Origin: Candidatus Latescibacterota bacterium | GTDB taxonomy: Bacteria > Latescibacterota > UBA2968 | NCBI GenBank assembly: GCA_022823725.1 | Contig: JAJEHL010000039.1 | Coordinates: 71,632-121,031 of the forward strand | Direction: 5' to 3' | Length of the DNA: 49,400 bases | In this document: piece by piece, positions 34,225 to 41,875 of the stretch | Position numbering within the stretch: the stretch's first letter is position 1 | Layout of the letters: each line of letters starts with the position of its first letter | Program-made: the position numbers and the translations under genes | The notes under the pieces: generated by a model | Database searches by the model: none | Seen by the model: only the letters and a program-made list of their open reading frames with translations | Told to the model about the DNA's origin: nothing

Positions 34225-35661
34225 TCAGGCGAGTTCATCTATGGTCCAGTTCGCGAGGGGGGTAAATTGAAGGGTGTCCAGTTCGAATCCATAACCAAAG
34301 GGTGCTTCGACGACGCTTTCTACGTTGAGGGCACCATTGTGTACATCTAGAATGGGAAAGCCCTGCGCGTGTTGGCGATAAAGGGTGCTGTGATGCGCGA
34401 GTACTTGTTTTTGGATGGCTTCGGGATACATGTGCAAGCCCGCAAAATAGTGATGTCCGTTGCGTTCCGAGTGATCTACGCCCAGTACTGCCAGTACCGC
34501 GAGGTCCTGTAACAAAGCTACGGGACCGACATTGGCGAGGTCTTCACTGCTTAAGACATAAGTTCCCGAGGGGTCGCGGTGTTGACGATGGGCTATTAAG
34601 CACGCATTGGCAATGCCCTTGAAAATGCCTTTACAATTTTTGTGGCTCGTGCCCACGTAACCGCAATCCAATGCCTGCGTTGCGCTGTTGAGCGCGCCGT
34701 CCGATTCGTCGATGATCATCGGGGGGCGATCGGTCCAGTCTGTCAGTACGGATTTGACGGTTGTGCTGAGGGCCATGTCGCGATGAAGCGGTTGCTCGAC
34801 AAAGATCAGTCCTCTCATAAAAGACGAGAGCAAGGCGTCGCCTTGAATAGTATTCCAGAGTTTTCTAAAGGGTTCGACCTCTGTGTACTGTTCGTTGCCA
34901 TCGAGTGTGAAGGCGCATTGATCGGGCATCAGGTCCGCGATTTGTCGAAGGCGAGCAAGGTCCTGTTCTGCATCGCCGCATAGCTTAATTTTTAGATGTG
35001 TCAACTGATAGGCTTCGATATTCTCGGACAATGACTGGGGCAAGCCGTCATCTACGCGATCTTCGTCTGCGATGTCTTCATCGGTCAATGGATCGGCGAG
35101 GCCCACGGTGTGCCGCACGGTGATTGATCGCCGCGCCGCATGTTGCAAGAGGTCGCCAGGGGCCTTGCCGCGCAATTCGCTGTGGATATCGGCAAGGCGA
35201 ATGCCCAATACATTTTCTTTTATAGATTGTGCAAATGTTATGCCTTTTGCCCTGCAGAAGGCGTCGATCACTGCGCGTTCGATCATGCTGACGCCGAATG
35301 ACCATAGGAGCGGCGGATAGGCCGTTGTTGTGGCCCATGCGCGCTGTTTGGCATAAATCGTTTGCCAGAGATTAAATACCGAATTTTCTGCATCGCTGTG
35401 CAGGGCGATATCACAGGCATTTTGAATAACGGTGAGCATTTCATCCAGATCAGACTCAAACGGCGCGTCGGGATTTTTGGTGAACCACTTTGGCGGCAAT
35501 CCCTCTGCAGCGAATCCCATTTCTGTTTTTCCATCGACTTTGACCCGCGCCCGCACAAATAAATGGGGCAATGCCACGAGCGATGCTATTCCGTATTTAA
35601 ACGGAAATCGCGTGTGCATGTTCAAGACATTGAGATCGATTTTCTCTACGGAAATACTCAT
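34225..35661 (-). CDS. enolase-superfamily enzyme
   Basis: A 478-residue protein with the mandelate racemase/muconate cycloisomerase-type barrel. Residues in order are K224-x-K226 (LKIKLCGD), metal ligands D254 (FTLDGNEQY), E289 (FVEQPL) and D318/E319 (IIDESDG), and K341 in GTSHKNCKG as the opposite base. A proton abstraction or dehydration/racemisation of a carboxylate is expected. It is longer than most family members (about 380), with an enlarged N-terminal capping domain. ATG overlaps the CreD-like gene stop (ATGA). Confidence 0.82.
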   Translation of the reverse strand: MSISVEKIDLNVLNMHTRFPFKYGIASLVALPHLFVRARVKVDGKTEMGFAAEGLPPKWFTKNPDAPFESDLDEMLTVIQNACDIALHSDAENSVFNLWQTIYAKQRAWATTTAYPPLLWSFGVSMIERAVIDAFCRAKGITFAQSIKENVLGIRLADIHSELRGKAPGDLLQHAARRSITVRHTVGLADPLTDEDIADEDRVDDGLPQSLSENIEAYQLTHLKIKLCGDAEQDLARLRQIADLMPDQCAFTLDGNEQYTEVEPFRKLWNTIQGDALLSSFMRGLIFVEQPLHRDMALSTTVKSVLTDWTDRPPMIIDESDGALNSATQALDCGYVGTSHKNCKGIFKGIANACLIAHRQHRDPSGTYVLSSEDLANVGPVALLQDLAVLAVLGVDHSERNGHHYFAGLHMYPEAIQKQVLAHHSTLYRQHAQGFPILDVHNGALNVESVVEAPFGYGFELDTLQFTPLANWTIDELA

Positions 35662-36881
35662 TGAGATGGTTCCTTGTTAAATACCGTGTTCCAGTCGATG
35701 CGACCAGTGAATTGCATGACAGCGAACAGAGTTGTGATGCACAAGAGGGTGACAGCGAGTCCAGTGTAGCCAGGAAAGAAAAAGGTGTAGGAAAAGAGCA
35801 CGAGATAGACAAATTGCCCCAGACCAATTTCGACAAAGGCCAGGCGCGTGCCCAGGACCAATCTCATGTACGAGGTGACGAGGACAATGGAGACCGCCGA
35901 AGACAGGATAAAAGCGTAGTGGATGATCAGGTGGTCAACCAGATAAGCCAGCAGCAGGTGAAAACTGAAGAAGGCGGCACCGATGAAGAAATAGTGCATC
36001 GGGTGCAGGTCGAGTCCGCGCACAATGGAAAAGATAAAGAGTAAAAAGAAAAAAAGAAAGAGGGAGATGGGGGCGGCGGTGATGACTTTTCCGACCCAGG
36101 GTCCGGGATTTAGACGGGAAGGAAGGATCATGCCCAGGTCAATGCCAGTGAGGAGGTGGTTGTATTTCCACGTCAGGGTCCAGGCGTCGCCATCGCGGGT
36201 CCTTGAGGTGGGGGACATGCTATCCTGGGGGAAGTCAATGGCGGCGAAGTCCGTGTGCATTACCAGCTCAAAGTCCGATACCTGGTTGACGTGGTCCCCA
36301 AAACTGTATCGCCATTCGTCCAGGCCCTGGGAGTGATAGGAGAGGTCAATGGAGAGTTCCTGCCCAGGTGAGAGATGGATGGGGTGAATTAAATGACCGT
36401 TGCGGATTGGGAGTTCGGCGATGGATTGGCCGCCAACGGTTAAGTTGAAGTTGTCGTACACTGCCTGCGGGGCTGGTAGTTCCAGGTCGAAGGACAGGTG
36501 CCGGTTCTGGTCGGTGGGGTTGACCAGAGTGTAAGAGGCTGCGAATTGCACCTGATAGGTGGAGTACCACAGCAAGCCTTTGCGACGGTGGTCCAGAGCG
36601 AGGCCAACTTCAATGCGACTGGCTTTGAGGTTCAGGAAATGTTTCTCATCTACTGTGCGTGAGACAGACTCGCCGTCGATGGTTTCGATATGGGTGACGC
36701 GCTCCAGCCAGTAGATTTGCGGTGCTTGCTGGGTCTGCGCTGTGCCCCAGAGTTGCCCCACAGCACTTTTGAGCTTGCCGTCCTGTTCCTCTGTGCGTAT
36801 GTAGGTGGTGGCACTCAGAATAATCCAGCCTACTGCGATGCAGAAATAGATGATGCCAATGGCGATAATGCGTTTGACCAT
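35658..36881 (-). CDS. CreD-like inner-membrane protein
   Basis: A 407-residue membrane protein. One N-terminal helix (residues 3-25) is followed by a long periplasmic beta-rich domain (about 30-265) and about five helices at the C-terminus. The helical part (FFSFHLLLAYLVDHLIIHYAF, then SSAVSIVLVTSYMRLVLG) resembles CreD, a cell-envelope-integrity protein. No CreBC two-component system is nearby, and the sequence is divergent. AAGGAG precedes the ATG. It is the first gene of the seven-gene operon. Confidence 0.6.
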   Translation of the reverse strand: MVKRIIAIGIIYFCIAVGWIILSATTYIRTEEQDGKLKSAVGQLWGTAQTQQAPQIYWLERVTHIETIDGESVSRTVDEKHFLNLKASRIEVGLALDHRRKGLLWYSTYQVQFAASYTLVNPTDQNRHLSFDLELPAPQAVYDNFNLTVGGQSIAELPIRNGHLIHPIHLSPGQELSIDLSYHSQGLDEWRYSFGDHVNQVSDFELVMHTDFAAIDFPQDSMSPTSRTRDGDAWTLTWKYNHLLTGIDLGMILPSRLNPGPWVGKVITAAPISLFLFFFLLFIFSIVRGLDLHPMHYFFIGAAFFSFHLLLAYLVDHLIIHYAFILSSAVSIVLVTSYMRLVLGTRLAFVEIGLGQFVYLVLFSYTFFFPGYTGLAVTLLCITTLFAVMQFTGRIDWNTVFNKEPSQ

Positions 36882-36990
36882 GAAATTCTCCTTTGTATGG
36901 TGTCTGTAAATTTCTTCTGTCTGTGCTGTTTATACACGCCATTGGTCAGAGTGTTCTTTCAGATTTCATTTTTTAGTATCATAAATTCCT

Positions 36991-37359
36991 TTATAGTGCT
37001 CGCCCGATTACAATGCCGATCCAGCACCCCGCGATGCAGAGGGTGACACTTAAGAGGATGTTCAGCAATGCGAGTAAAGGGTGACTCGTTTCCATCAGGT
37101 GCAGGGTTTCTATGGAAAAGGTCGAAAAAGTGGTGAACGCCCCCAGGAGACCTATTAGCAGGCCATCGCGCCAGGGCATGTCCATATATTCAGATAGGCA
37201 TACGTAAAGCAGCCCCATGAGGATCGATCCGGTGACGTTTACCGTGAGCGTGCCATAGGGAAAGCCGCGTCCGAGTAGGATGTGTATGCTTATGGACATC
37301 CCGTAGCGCAATAAGGCTCCCAGGGCACCTCCGCCAGCTATGAATAGAAGTTGCGCCAC
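36991..37359 (-). CDS. crcB: fluoride channel FluC/CrcB
   Basis: A 122-residue, four-helix protein. The family motifs are GGALGALLRYG, GTLTVNVTGSILMGLL and GLLGAFTTFSTFSIE, the last containing the fluoride-path Phe and Thr residues and the Na+ site. It works as an antiparallel dimer that exports F-. The start is GTG, one base after the upstream membrane-protein stop, so it is translationally coupled. I looked for a fluoride riboswitch before the operon and did not see the conserved core. Confidence 0.95.
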   Translation of the reverse strand: MAQLLFIAGGGALGALLRYGMSISIHILLGRGFPYGTLTVNVTGSILMGLLYVCLSEYMDMPWRDGLLIGLLGAFTTFSTFSIETLHLMETSHPLLALLNILLSVTLCIAGCWIGIVIGRAL

Positions 37360-37360
37360 T

Positions 37361-37783
37361 TTACTCGTCGTTGGCTCGTAGGAGAGATATGCCTATTGCA
37401 CCCAAAAGCAGAGGTAGGCTGGCGTCGATGAGTATCCACACGAGAGATACGGTCTCTGCCCCTATTGCGGTAAATGCATCACTGTGGAGGTTGAAATAGT
37501 TCCAAAAAAACAGGATGCCGACGAATAACAAGCCGTAGAACTGGGTGTTGGCGGCGAGGTATTCACGGGTGATGGCGTCGCCGCCATCAATGCCTTTCTT
37601 GCGAATGTATCCGAATATCAGGCCCAGAATGATTGATAGCACCATCAACGGATTCAGGATGTTCCAAAACGAGCTGTATGGCTGTCCGTTGCTGGAGACA
37701 TGATAGAGCGGTTCTATGACGGTGTGGATGGCAACCGCTACCCCTACAATGGTGAGAATTGCACCGACTATTTGCTTGAGCAT
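37361..37783 (-). CDS. small four-helix membrane protein, unknown
   Basis: A 140-residue protein with about four transmembrane helices (residues 5-25, 43-62, 83-100 and 112-134). A soluble hairpin (RKKGIDGGDAITREYL) lies between helices 2 and 3. I do not recognise a family. AAAGGGG precedes the ATG. It is coupled to crcB with a one-base gap, so it may accompany fluoride export, though that is only context. Confidence 0.7.
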   Translation of the reverse strand: MLKQIVGAILTIVGVAVAIHTVIEPLYHVSSNGQPYSSFWNILNPLMVLSIILGLIFGYIRKKGIDGGDAITREYLAANTQFYGLLFVGILFFWNYFNLHSDAFTAIGAETVSLVWILIDASLPLLLGAIGISLLRANDE

Positions 37784-37927
37784 AATAAACCCCTTTCAAA
37801 GGATGGTTATTTGTCAGATCTGGTGGCCTGGCCCCAAAAAAGTCCAGAGTCCAACGCTCTCTTTTTTGCATGATGCCAAAGTTTTGCTCGGTTGGCAATG
37901 TAAAGTTTGTGTCCTTACGGATGGATT

Positions 37928-38800
37928 TCATACTTCCGGTATTGCCAGTGCGGGAAGCGGTTGGAGCGGTCGCTGTGCGGCGATGGCGGCGGCCTGTTCG
38001 TCAGGGGTGAGGGGGACAAACCGCTCGGCGGCACTGAGGACTTTTGGCAGCAAGCTGATTTCGCCGCAGGTGGGGGCAGTGTGTACAGGCTGGGACAGGA
38101 CCCACCACAGGGACCGGTCAATGGCTTCTTGTTCCCGATGCGGGTCGTACCAGGTGTGGCAGTCTTTTGAGTTTTCACCCCAGCCGCCGCGTGCGATCAT
38201 TTTGATTGTTTGGATGCCGATGTTGCGCGCATTTGCCTCGGCGAGTAGTGCTTCGGCGTCCCGGCGATAGTTCGCGTCTCGCATGCTTGCCGGGTTTAGG
38301 GGGAACATGACGGTGTCGAAGTCGAAGCGTCCGAGGCTTTCCAGGATGGTACTCGGTACCTGCGGCCCGTGTCCGGTGATGCCCAGCCATTTGGTCAGAG
38401 CCTGTTCGCGCATTTCTATCAGGGTTTCAAGTGCGCCACCCGATGCGGTGGTTTTGTCCAGTTCGGATATATTGCCGACTGAGTGGAGTTGGAACAGGTC
38501 GAAGTTTTCGACGTTTAGTCGTTTCATCATTTGTTCCACATCGCGCCACGCTTCGTCGCGCGTGCGACCAGTTGTTTTTGCGCCGAGGAATACATCGTCC
38601 CGTATGTCGGGCATCCACGGGGCCACGCGTTCCATCGCGTGCCCATAACTCGGCGCGATGTCGATGTGGTTTACGCCGTGGTCGAGGACGAGTTGTATGG
38701 CGCGGTCCGCTTCGTCCTGATCCACATATCCCACCGAGAATGCGCCAAAGGTCGCTACTGTGCTCTGATGACCTGTGCGTCCAAGGGTTCGTTTTTGCAT
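37928..38800 (-). CDS. aldo/keto reductase
   Basis: A 290-residue NADP-dependent oxidoreductase. The catalytic tetrad is visible: D47 in NHIDIAPSYG, Y52, K75 in FLGAKT and H106 in FQLHSVGN. The shape (DTAPSYG-type start, no C-terminal 4Fe-4S cluster) fits the AKR group similar to YhdN/tas-like reductases. ATG 38800 has AGGAG eight bases upstream. It follows the pectate-lyase gene after 35 bases. Confidence 0.9.
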   Translation of the reverse strand: MQKRTLGRTGHQSTVATFGAFSVGYVDQDEADRAIQLVLDHGVNHIDIAPSYGHAMERVAPWMPDIRDDVFLGAKTTGRTRDEAWRDVEQMMKRLNVENFDLFQLHSVGNISELDKTTASGGALETLIEMREQALTKWLGITGHGPQVPSTILESLGRFDFDTVMFPLNPASMRDANYRRDAEALLAEANARNIGIQTIKMIARGGWGENSKDCHTWYDPHREQEAIDRSLWWVLSQPVHTAPTCGEISLLPKVLSAAERFVPLTPDEQAAAIAAQRPLQPLPALAIPEV

Positions 38801-38835
38801 TCGTGTTCTCCTTATGACCATTCTTCTTTGAACGG

Positions 38836-40161
38836 TTAATTTCCCTCAAGCTCTGCCGCGAGTCGCGCCAGCCACGCATCCACATCCGCGGGAATATTCA
38901 GCGGGCGTCTGACCATGTTTATCTGCGGATATCCGCCCACCTCCTGCTGGCTATCTATCATTCTACCTTTGCGTTCGAGAAACTCGCGTATAATCCTCTG
39001 ATCTGTCTCATCGCGGTCTTTTGGACGCGCACCCGCGTTTTGCATAACCTGTTCCATTACCGCCGATGCGGGCAGCGGTGTGATATTGCCCCAGATGGGC
39101 TTCTCTTCCAAGATGCGGATATTGCCCGAGGTTAGAGGTACGGCAGACCCCGTGCGATTCAGCGCGATATTATCTTCGAGATACGCATCGCCCTTTGAGG
39201 ATATCAATGCCAGTCCTGACCGCGTATTTTCACCGTGAATCATTACATTGCCCACCACACTCACGCGCGCATTTTGTGGAACGAGATTGGTATCGCTAAA
39301 TTCGGCATCTGAAAAACTCAGTTGAATCGCCCGAGACCCTGGATTGTAGATCAAATTGTTCACGATCACCCCGGTTGTAAATGCCTTGAAATACGGATTG
39401 CGATTTGCGTTGTGGGCATACAAATTGCCGATAATGGCGATTTCTCGACAGAAGTCGTGAATCAGCGATCCCATGGAGTGAGGACCTTTGCTGTGCGATG
39501 CATCATTCAGGCATTCGGCGATAATGCAATTGACAAATGCAATGCGTCGAGAAGTTGCGTCTGGTCCCTCGGTGTTTGGTCCAGATGCGCTCAAATTTTC
39601 ATCCACTGCCCATGAAATAGAACAGTGGTCGATCAATATATTGTACGCATCAGCACCTGCTGTGGAGATGCCATCTGGCTCCCATCCGCTTCTTTTTGCT
39701 TCGCCCGCATCGCCTGGGCGCACCCGAATATGCTGTAAAATTACATCGTGTGTCTGAATGAAAATGGCACCGCGAATGATCGTAATGCCCGGACTCGGCG
39801 CGGTTTGTCCCGCCACAGTTACATAAGGTTCGCGAATATTCAACCGGGTTTTGTTCAGATCAATTACCCCTCCCACTTCAAATACCACAATACGCGGTCC
39901 CGATGCAGATAGTGCCGCATCCAGTGATCCCTGTCCACTCGGCAACAGGTTTGTCACCCGAATGATCCTGCCCCCGCGCCCACCAGGCGTGTTCATACCG
40001 AAATCACTGGTCTGATTTTCCGTAATATCAAATCGGTGTGCATCCAGACCACTATCTGTGGGATTATCCCCGTTTTCTGGATCTGTGGGTTTATCACCAC
40101 CACACGCAATAAGCGCGACAAATGTATACAGCACAATTTTTTGGATTATATGCCAGGTCAT
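38836..40161 (-). CDS. pectate-lyase-type lipoprotein
   Basis: A 441-residue secreted protein. The signal peptide ends in the lipobox L-I-A-C20, so it is a lipoprotein, followed by a Pro/Asp/Gly linker (GGDKPTDPENGDNPTDSG). The rest is a right-handed beta-helix of pectate-lyase/polysaccharide-lyase type (GGRGGRIIRVTNL, REPYVTVAGQTAPSPGITI, DHCSISWAVDENLS), as seen in environmental PL1-like proteins. It would cut acidic polysaccharide at the outer surface. ATG 40161 (not 40209) starts the signal sequence. It follows the cupin after 13 bases. Confidence 0.86.
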   Translation of the reverse strand: MTWHIIQKIVLYTFVALIACGGDKPTDPENGDNPTDSGLDAHRFDITENQTSDFGMNTPGGRGGRIIRVTNLLPSGQGSLDAALSASGPRIVVFEVGGVIDLNKTRLNIREPYVTVAGQTAPSPGITIIRGAIFIQTHDVILQHIRVRPGDAGEAKRSGWEPDGISTAGADAYNILIDHCSISWAVDENLSASGPNTEGPDATSRRIAFVNCIIAECLNDASHSKGPHSMGSLIHDFCREIAIIGNLYAHNANRNPYFKAFTTGVIVNNLIYNPGSRAIQLSFSDAEFSDTNLVPQNARVSVVGNVMIHGENTRSGLALISSKGDAYLEDNIALNRTGSAVPLTSGNIRILEEKPIWGNITPLPASAVMEQVMQNAGARPKDRDETDQRIIREFLERKGRMIDSQQEVGGYPQINMVRRPLNIPADVDAWLARLAAELEGN

Positions 40162-40174
40162 AAAGCTCTTTCCC

Positions 40175-40489
40175 TCACGGATAATGTACGGCCAACCAAA
40201 TCGTATCATTGTCCGGGTCCGTCCACGCGACTCGGTGTTCAGTATGGGCGGGTATGTGAATATGATCTCCTGTTTTGAGGTGGACTGACGTGCCGTCTTT
40301 ATACGAGATGATGGCTTTGCCGCATACGACCATCACCCATTCGTTCTGATCCTGGTCGTACCAGCCTGAAGCAGGTGAGCGATGTCCGCGTGAAACAATA
40401 CGCTCTATTTTCAGGCTTTTATCCGTTAGCAAGACTTCAAAAAATTCATCTTGGAGAGATTTCGGAATACCTGTAAAGATATTGTCCAT
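40175..40489 (-). CDS. small cupin protein
   Basis: A 104-residue cupin. The pattern SPASGWYDQDQNEWVMVVCG and HLKTGDHIHIPAHTEHRVAW carries His/Glu metal ligands. It is typical of the small phosphoribosylaminoimidazole-like or oxalate-type cupins found beside sugar genes, but the reaction is unknown. It is the first gene of the cupin-pectate lyase-AKR cluster. Confidence 0.8.
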   Translation of the reverse strand: MDNIFTGIPKSLQDEFFEVLLTDKSLKIERIVSRGHRSPASGWYDQDQNEWVMVVCGKAIISYKDGTSVHLKTGDHIHIPAHTEHRVAWTDPDNDTIWLAVHYP

Positions 40490-40513
40490 TATTCATCCTC
40501 CAGATTTCTTCTC

Positions 40514-40542
40514 TTGTAGTACGCGGGAAATTTGGCTATTAT
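40514..40542 (+). promoter_or_regulatory. putative promoter giving an almost leaderless mRNA
   Basis: TTGTAG (40514-40519) with 17 bases to TATTAT (40537-40542). The ATG at 40552 lies nine bases after the -10 box, so transcription would begin within a few bases of the start codon. No Shine-Dalgarno site is visible. Confidence 0.4.
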
Positions 40543-40551
40543 TGAAATGCT

Positions 40552-40803
40552 ATGAAAAAAAATAAGGAAATGCGATCGGAATACGATTTCTCCGACGGGG
40601 TTCGGGGAAAACACTTTAAGGCTTACCGTGAAGGACATACGGTTAAAATAAAAAAAGAAGATGGCTCAATAGAAACCCGCTGTTTCACAGAGGAAGATGG
40701 TTCTATTATGTTAGATCCAGATGTAAAACAACATTTCCCCGATTCCAATTCTGTAAATAAAGCACTCCGTTCATTAATCTCAGAATCGCGATCTCCTGCA
40801 TGA
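40552..40803 (+). CDS. small conserved protein with EYDFS motif, antitoxin-like
   Basis: An 83-residue soluble protein. The start MKKNKEMRSEYDFSDGVRGKHFKAYREG and the end DVKQHFPDSNSVNKALRSLI follow a pattern seen in many small proteins of cyanobacterial and environmental genomes (EYDFS, VRGK, FPDSxSVNxAL). These are often found near toxins or restriction genes, so they may be antitoxins. No partner toxin is next to it. Function unknown. It converges on the M14 gene with a 17-base gap. Confidence 0.8.
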   Translation: MKKNKEMRSEYDFSDGVRGKHFKAYREGHTVKIKKEDGSIETRCFTEEDGSIMLDPDVKQHFPDSNSVNKALRSLISESRSPA

Positions 40804-40820
40804 ACTTGCTATCGCCTTAC

Positions 40821-41858
40821 TCAACGCCAACGTTCTTCAAAAACTGAGATCGCGGTTTGCGCTGCCAACATAGACGTTTGCACGCGCTCCTGATACCCGC
40901 CCTGCATGGTCATTCCCGTCTCGATCGTAAACGATGGACCGTATTGATGCGCTCCGTAATCGGCCAGGTTTAGTCCCTCGCCGCGTTCCTGGGCAATTAA
41001 CCAGAACACGCCGCGTTCTCCTATCTCAAAAAATGACCCGGGCGTATAACCTTCTGGCGCAAGTTTGGCTCCGGAATCGGCAACTGCTCGAATTATTGCA
41101 TCTGCCATCCGCTTTTCCCATATTTCATCATTCTCATTGCGCTGGTGGCGTGCGGAGAACCAGAAGCCGTCTCCTCCGTATTCGTGCAGGTCCAGGGTCA
41201 GTCCGGGTTGAATTTCAGCCATCAAATTGCGCGTGCAACGCGGTTCCACGGGCGACCAGGCTGTGTCGTGAAAGCGGTTGATGTGCAATACTTCGCCTTC
41301 TGGACTGACAATTAGCGTATAGGCTCTCTGGCAGAGGGCAGTGCCTTCAATGCCTTCGGCACTTGATGGAAAGAAAATGCGCCGTCCGAAGAGCGGTTTT
41401 AGAAAATCGACTCCTACTTCGAATTTTCCAAAAATTCCCACAGTCGAATATCCGTATTCGCCGATGATTGCGATTACTGTTTCATCTTCTTCGTAGAGTA
41501 CTTCGCCGCGTGTCTTCAGAATTTTTTCGACGTCCTCTATGGCGTTTAATTCTGGCTCTTCACCGAGGCTCAAACTCAGCGCGTACGCATATCCGTTCAT
41601 TCCCATTGGGTCGCGGGTGGGAATTATATAGACCTGGTGCTCTGTATCGAGCGCGTCCAGAAGTCCCATTGCCGCTCCTACCCCGGCCTGTTCTGTCGAA
41701 TGGCTGCCCGCACTGATGAAAATAGCCGGTGTTTTCTCGCCTCCGGTCCTGAGACATACCAGTGGTGACCCATCGGGTGTATGTCCGAGTACCTGGGATG
41801 GATATCCCTTTTGTTCAATCCGCTGCAGGATATCTGAATATCGATCAAAGATTTGCAT
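40821..41858 (-). CDS. M14-type zinc carboxypeptidase-like protein
   Basis: A 345-residue protein with the zinc carboxypeptidase fold. The metal motif is H53-S-T-E56 in SAGSHSTEQAG, the third ligand His in LTLDLHEYGGDG, and the catalytic Glu in FTIETGM. It is cytoplasmic and lacks a signal peptide. It resembles the succinylglutamate desuccinylase/M14-like group, so the substrate may be an N-acyl amino acid rather than a peptide. GGGAGAG precedes the ATG; it follows heparinase after 17 bases, as the last gene of the operon. Confidence 0.83.
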   Translation of the reverse strand: MQIFDRYSDILQRIEQKGYPSQVLGHTPDGSPLVCLRTGGEKTPAIFISAGSHSTEQAGVGAAMGLLDALDTEHQVYIIPTRDPMGMNGYAYALSLSLGEEPELNAIEDVEKILKTRGEVLYEEDETVIAIIGEYGYSTVGIFGKFEVGVDFLKPLFGRRIFFPSSAEGIEGTALCQRAYTLIVSPEGEVLHINRFHDTAWSPVEPRCTRNLMAEIQPGLTLDLHEYGGDGFWFSARHQRNENDEIWEKRMADAIIRAVADSGAKLAPEGYTPGSFFEIGERGVFWLIAQERGEGLNLADYGAHQYGPSFTIETGMTMQGGYQERVQTSMLAAQTAISVFEERWR

Positions 41859-41875
41859 GTGAAGCTCTCCCTATT

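Noticed and set aside
37784-37927. Fluoride riboswitch before the crcB operon
   Set aside because: I looked for the conserved GG-GAUGG and UGAUGG-CUCC elements on the minus strand and did not find them.
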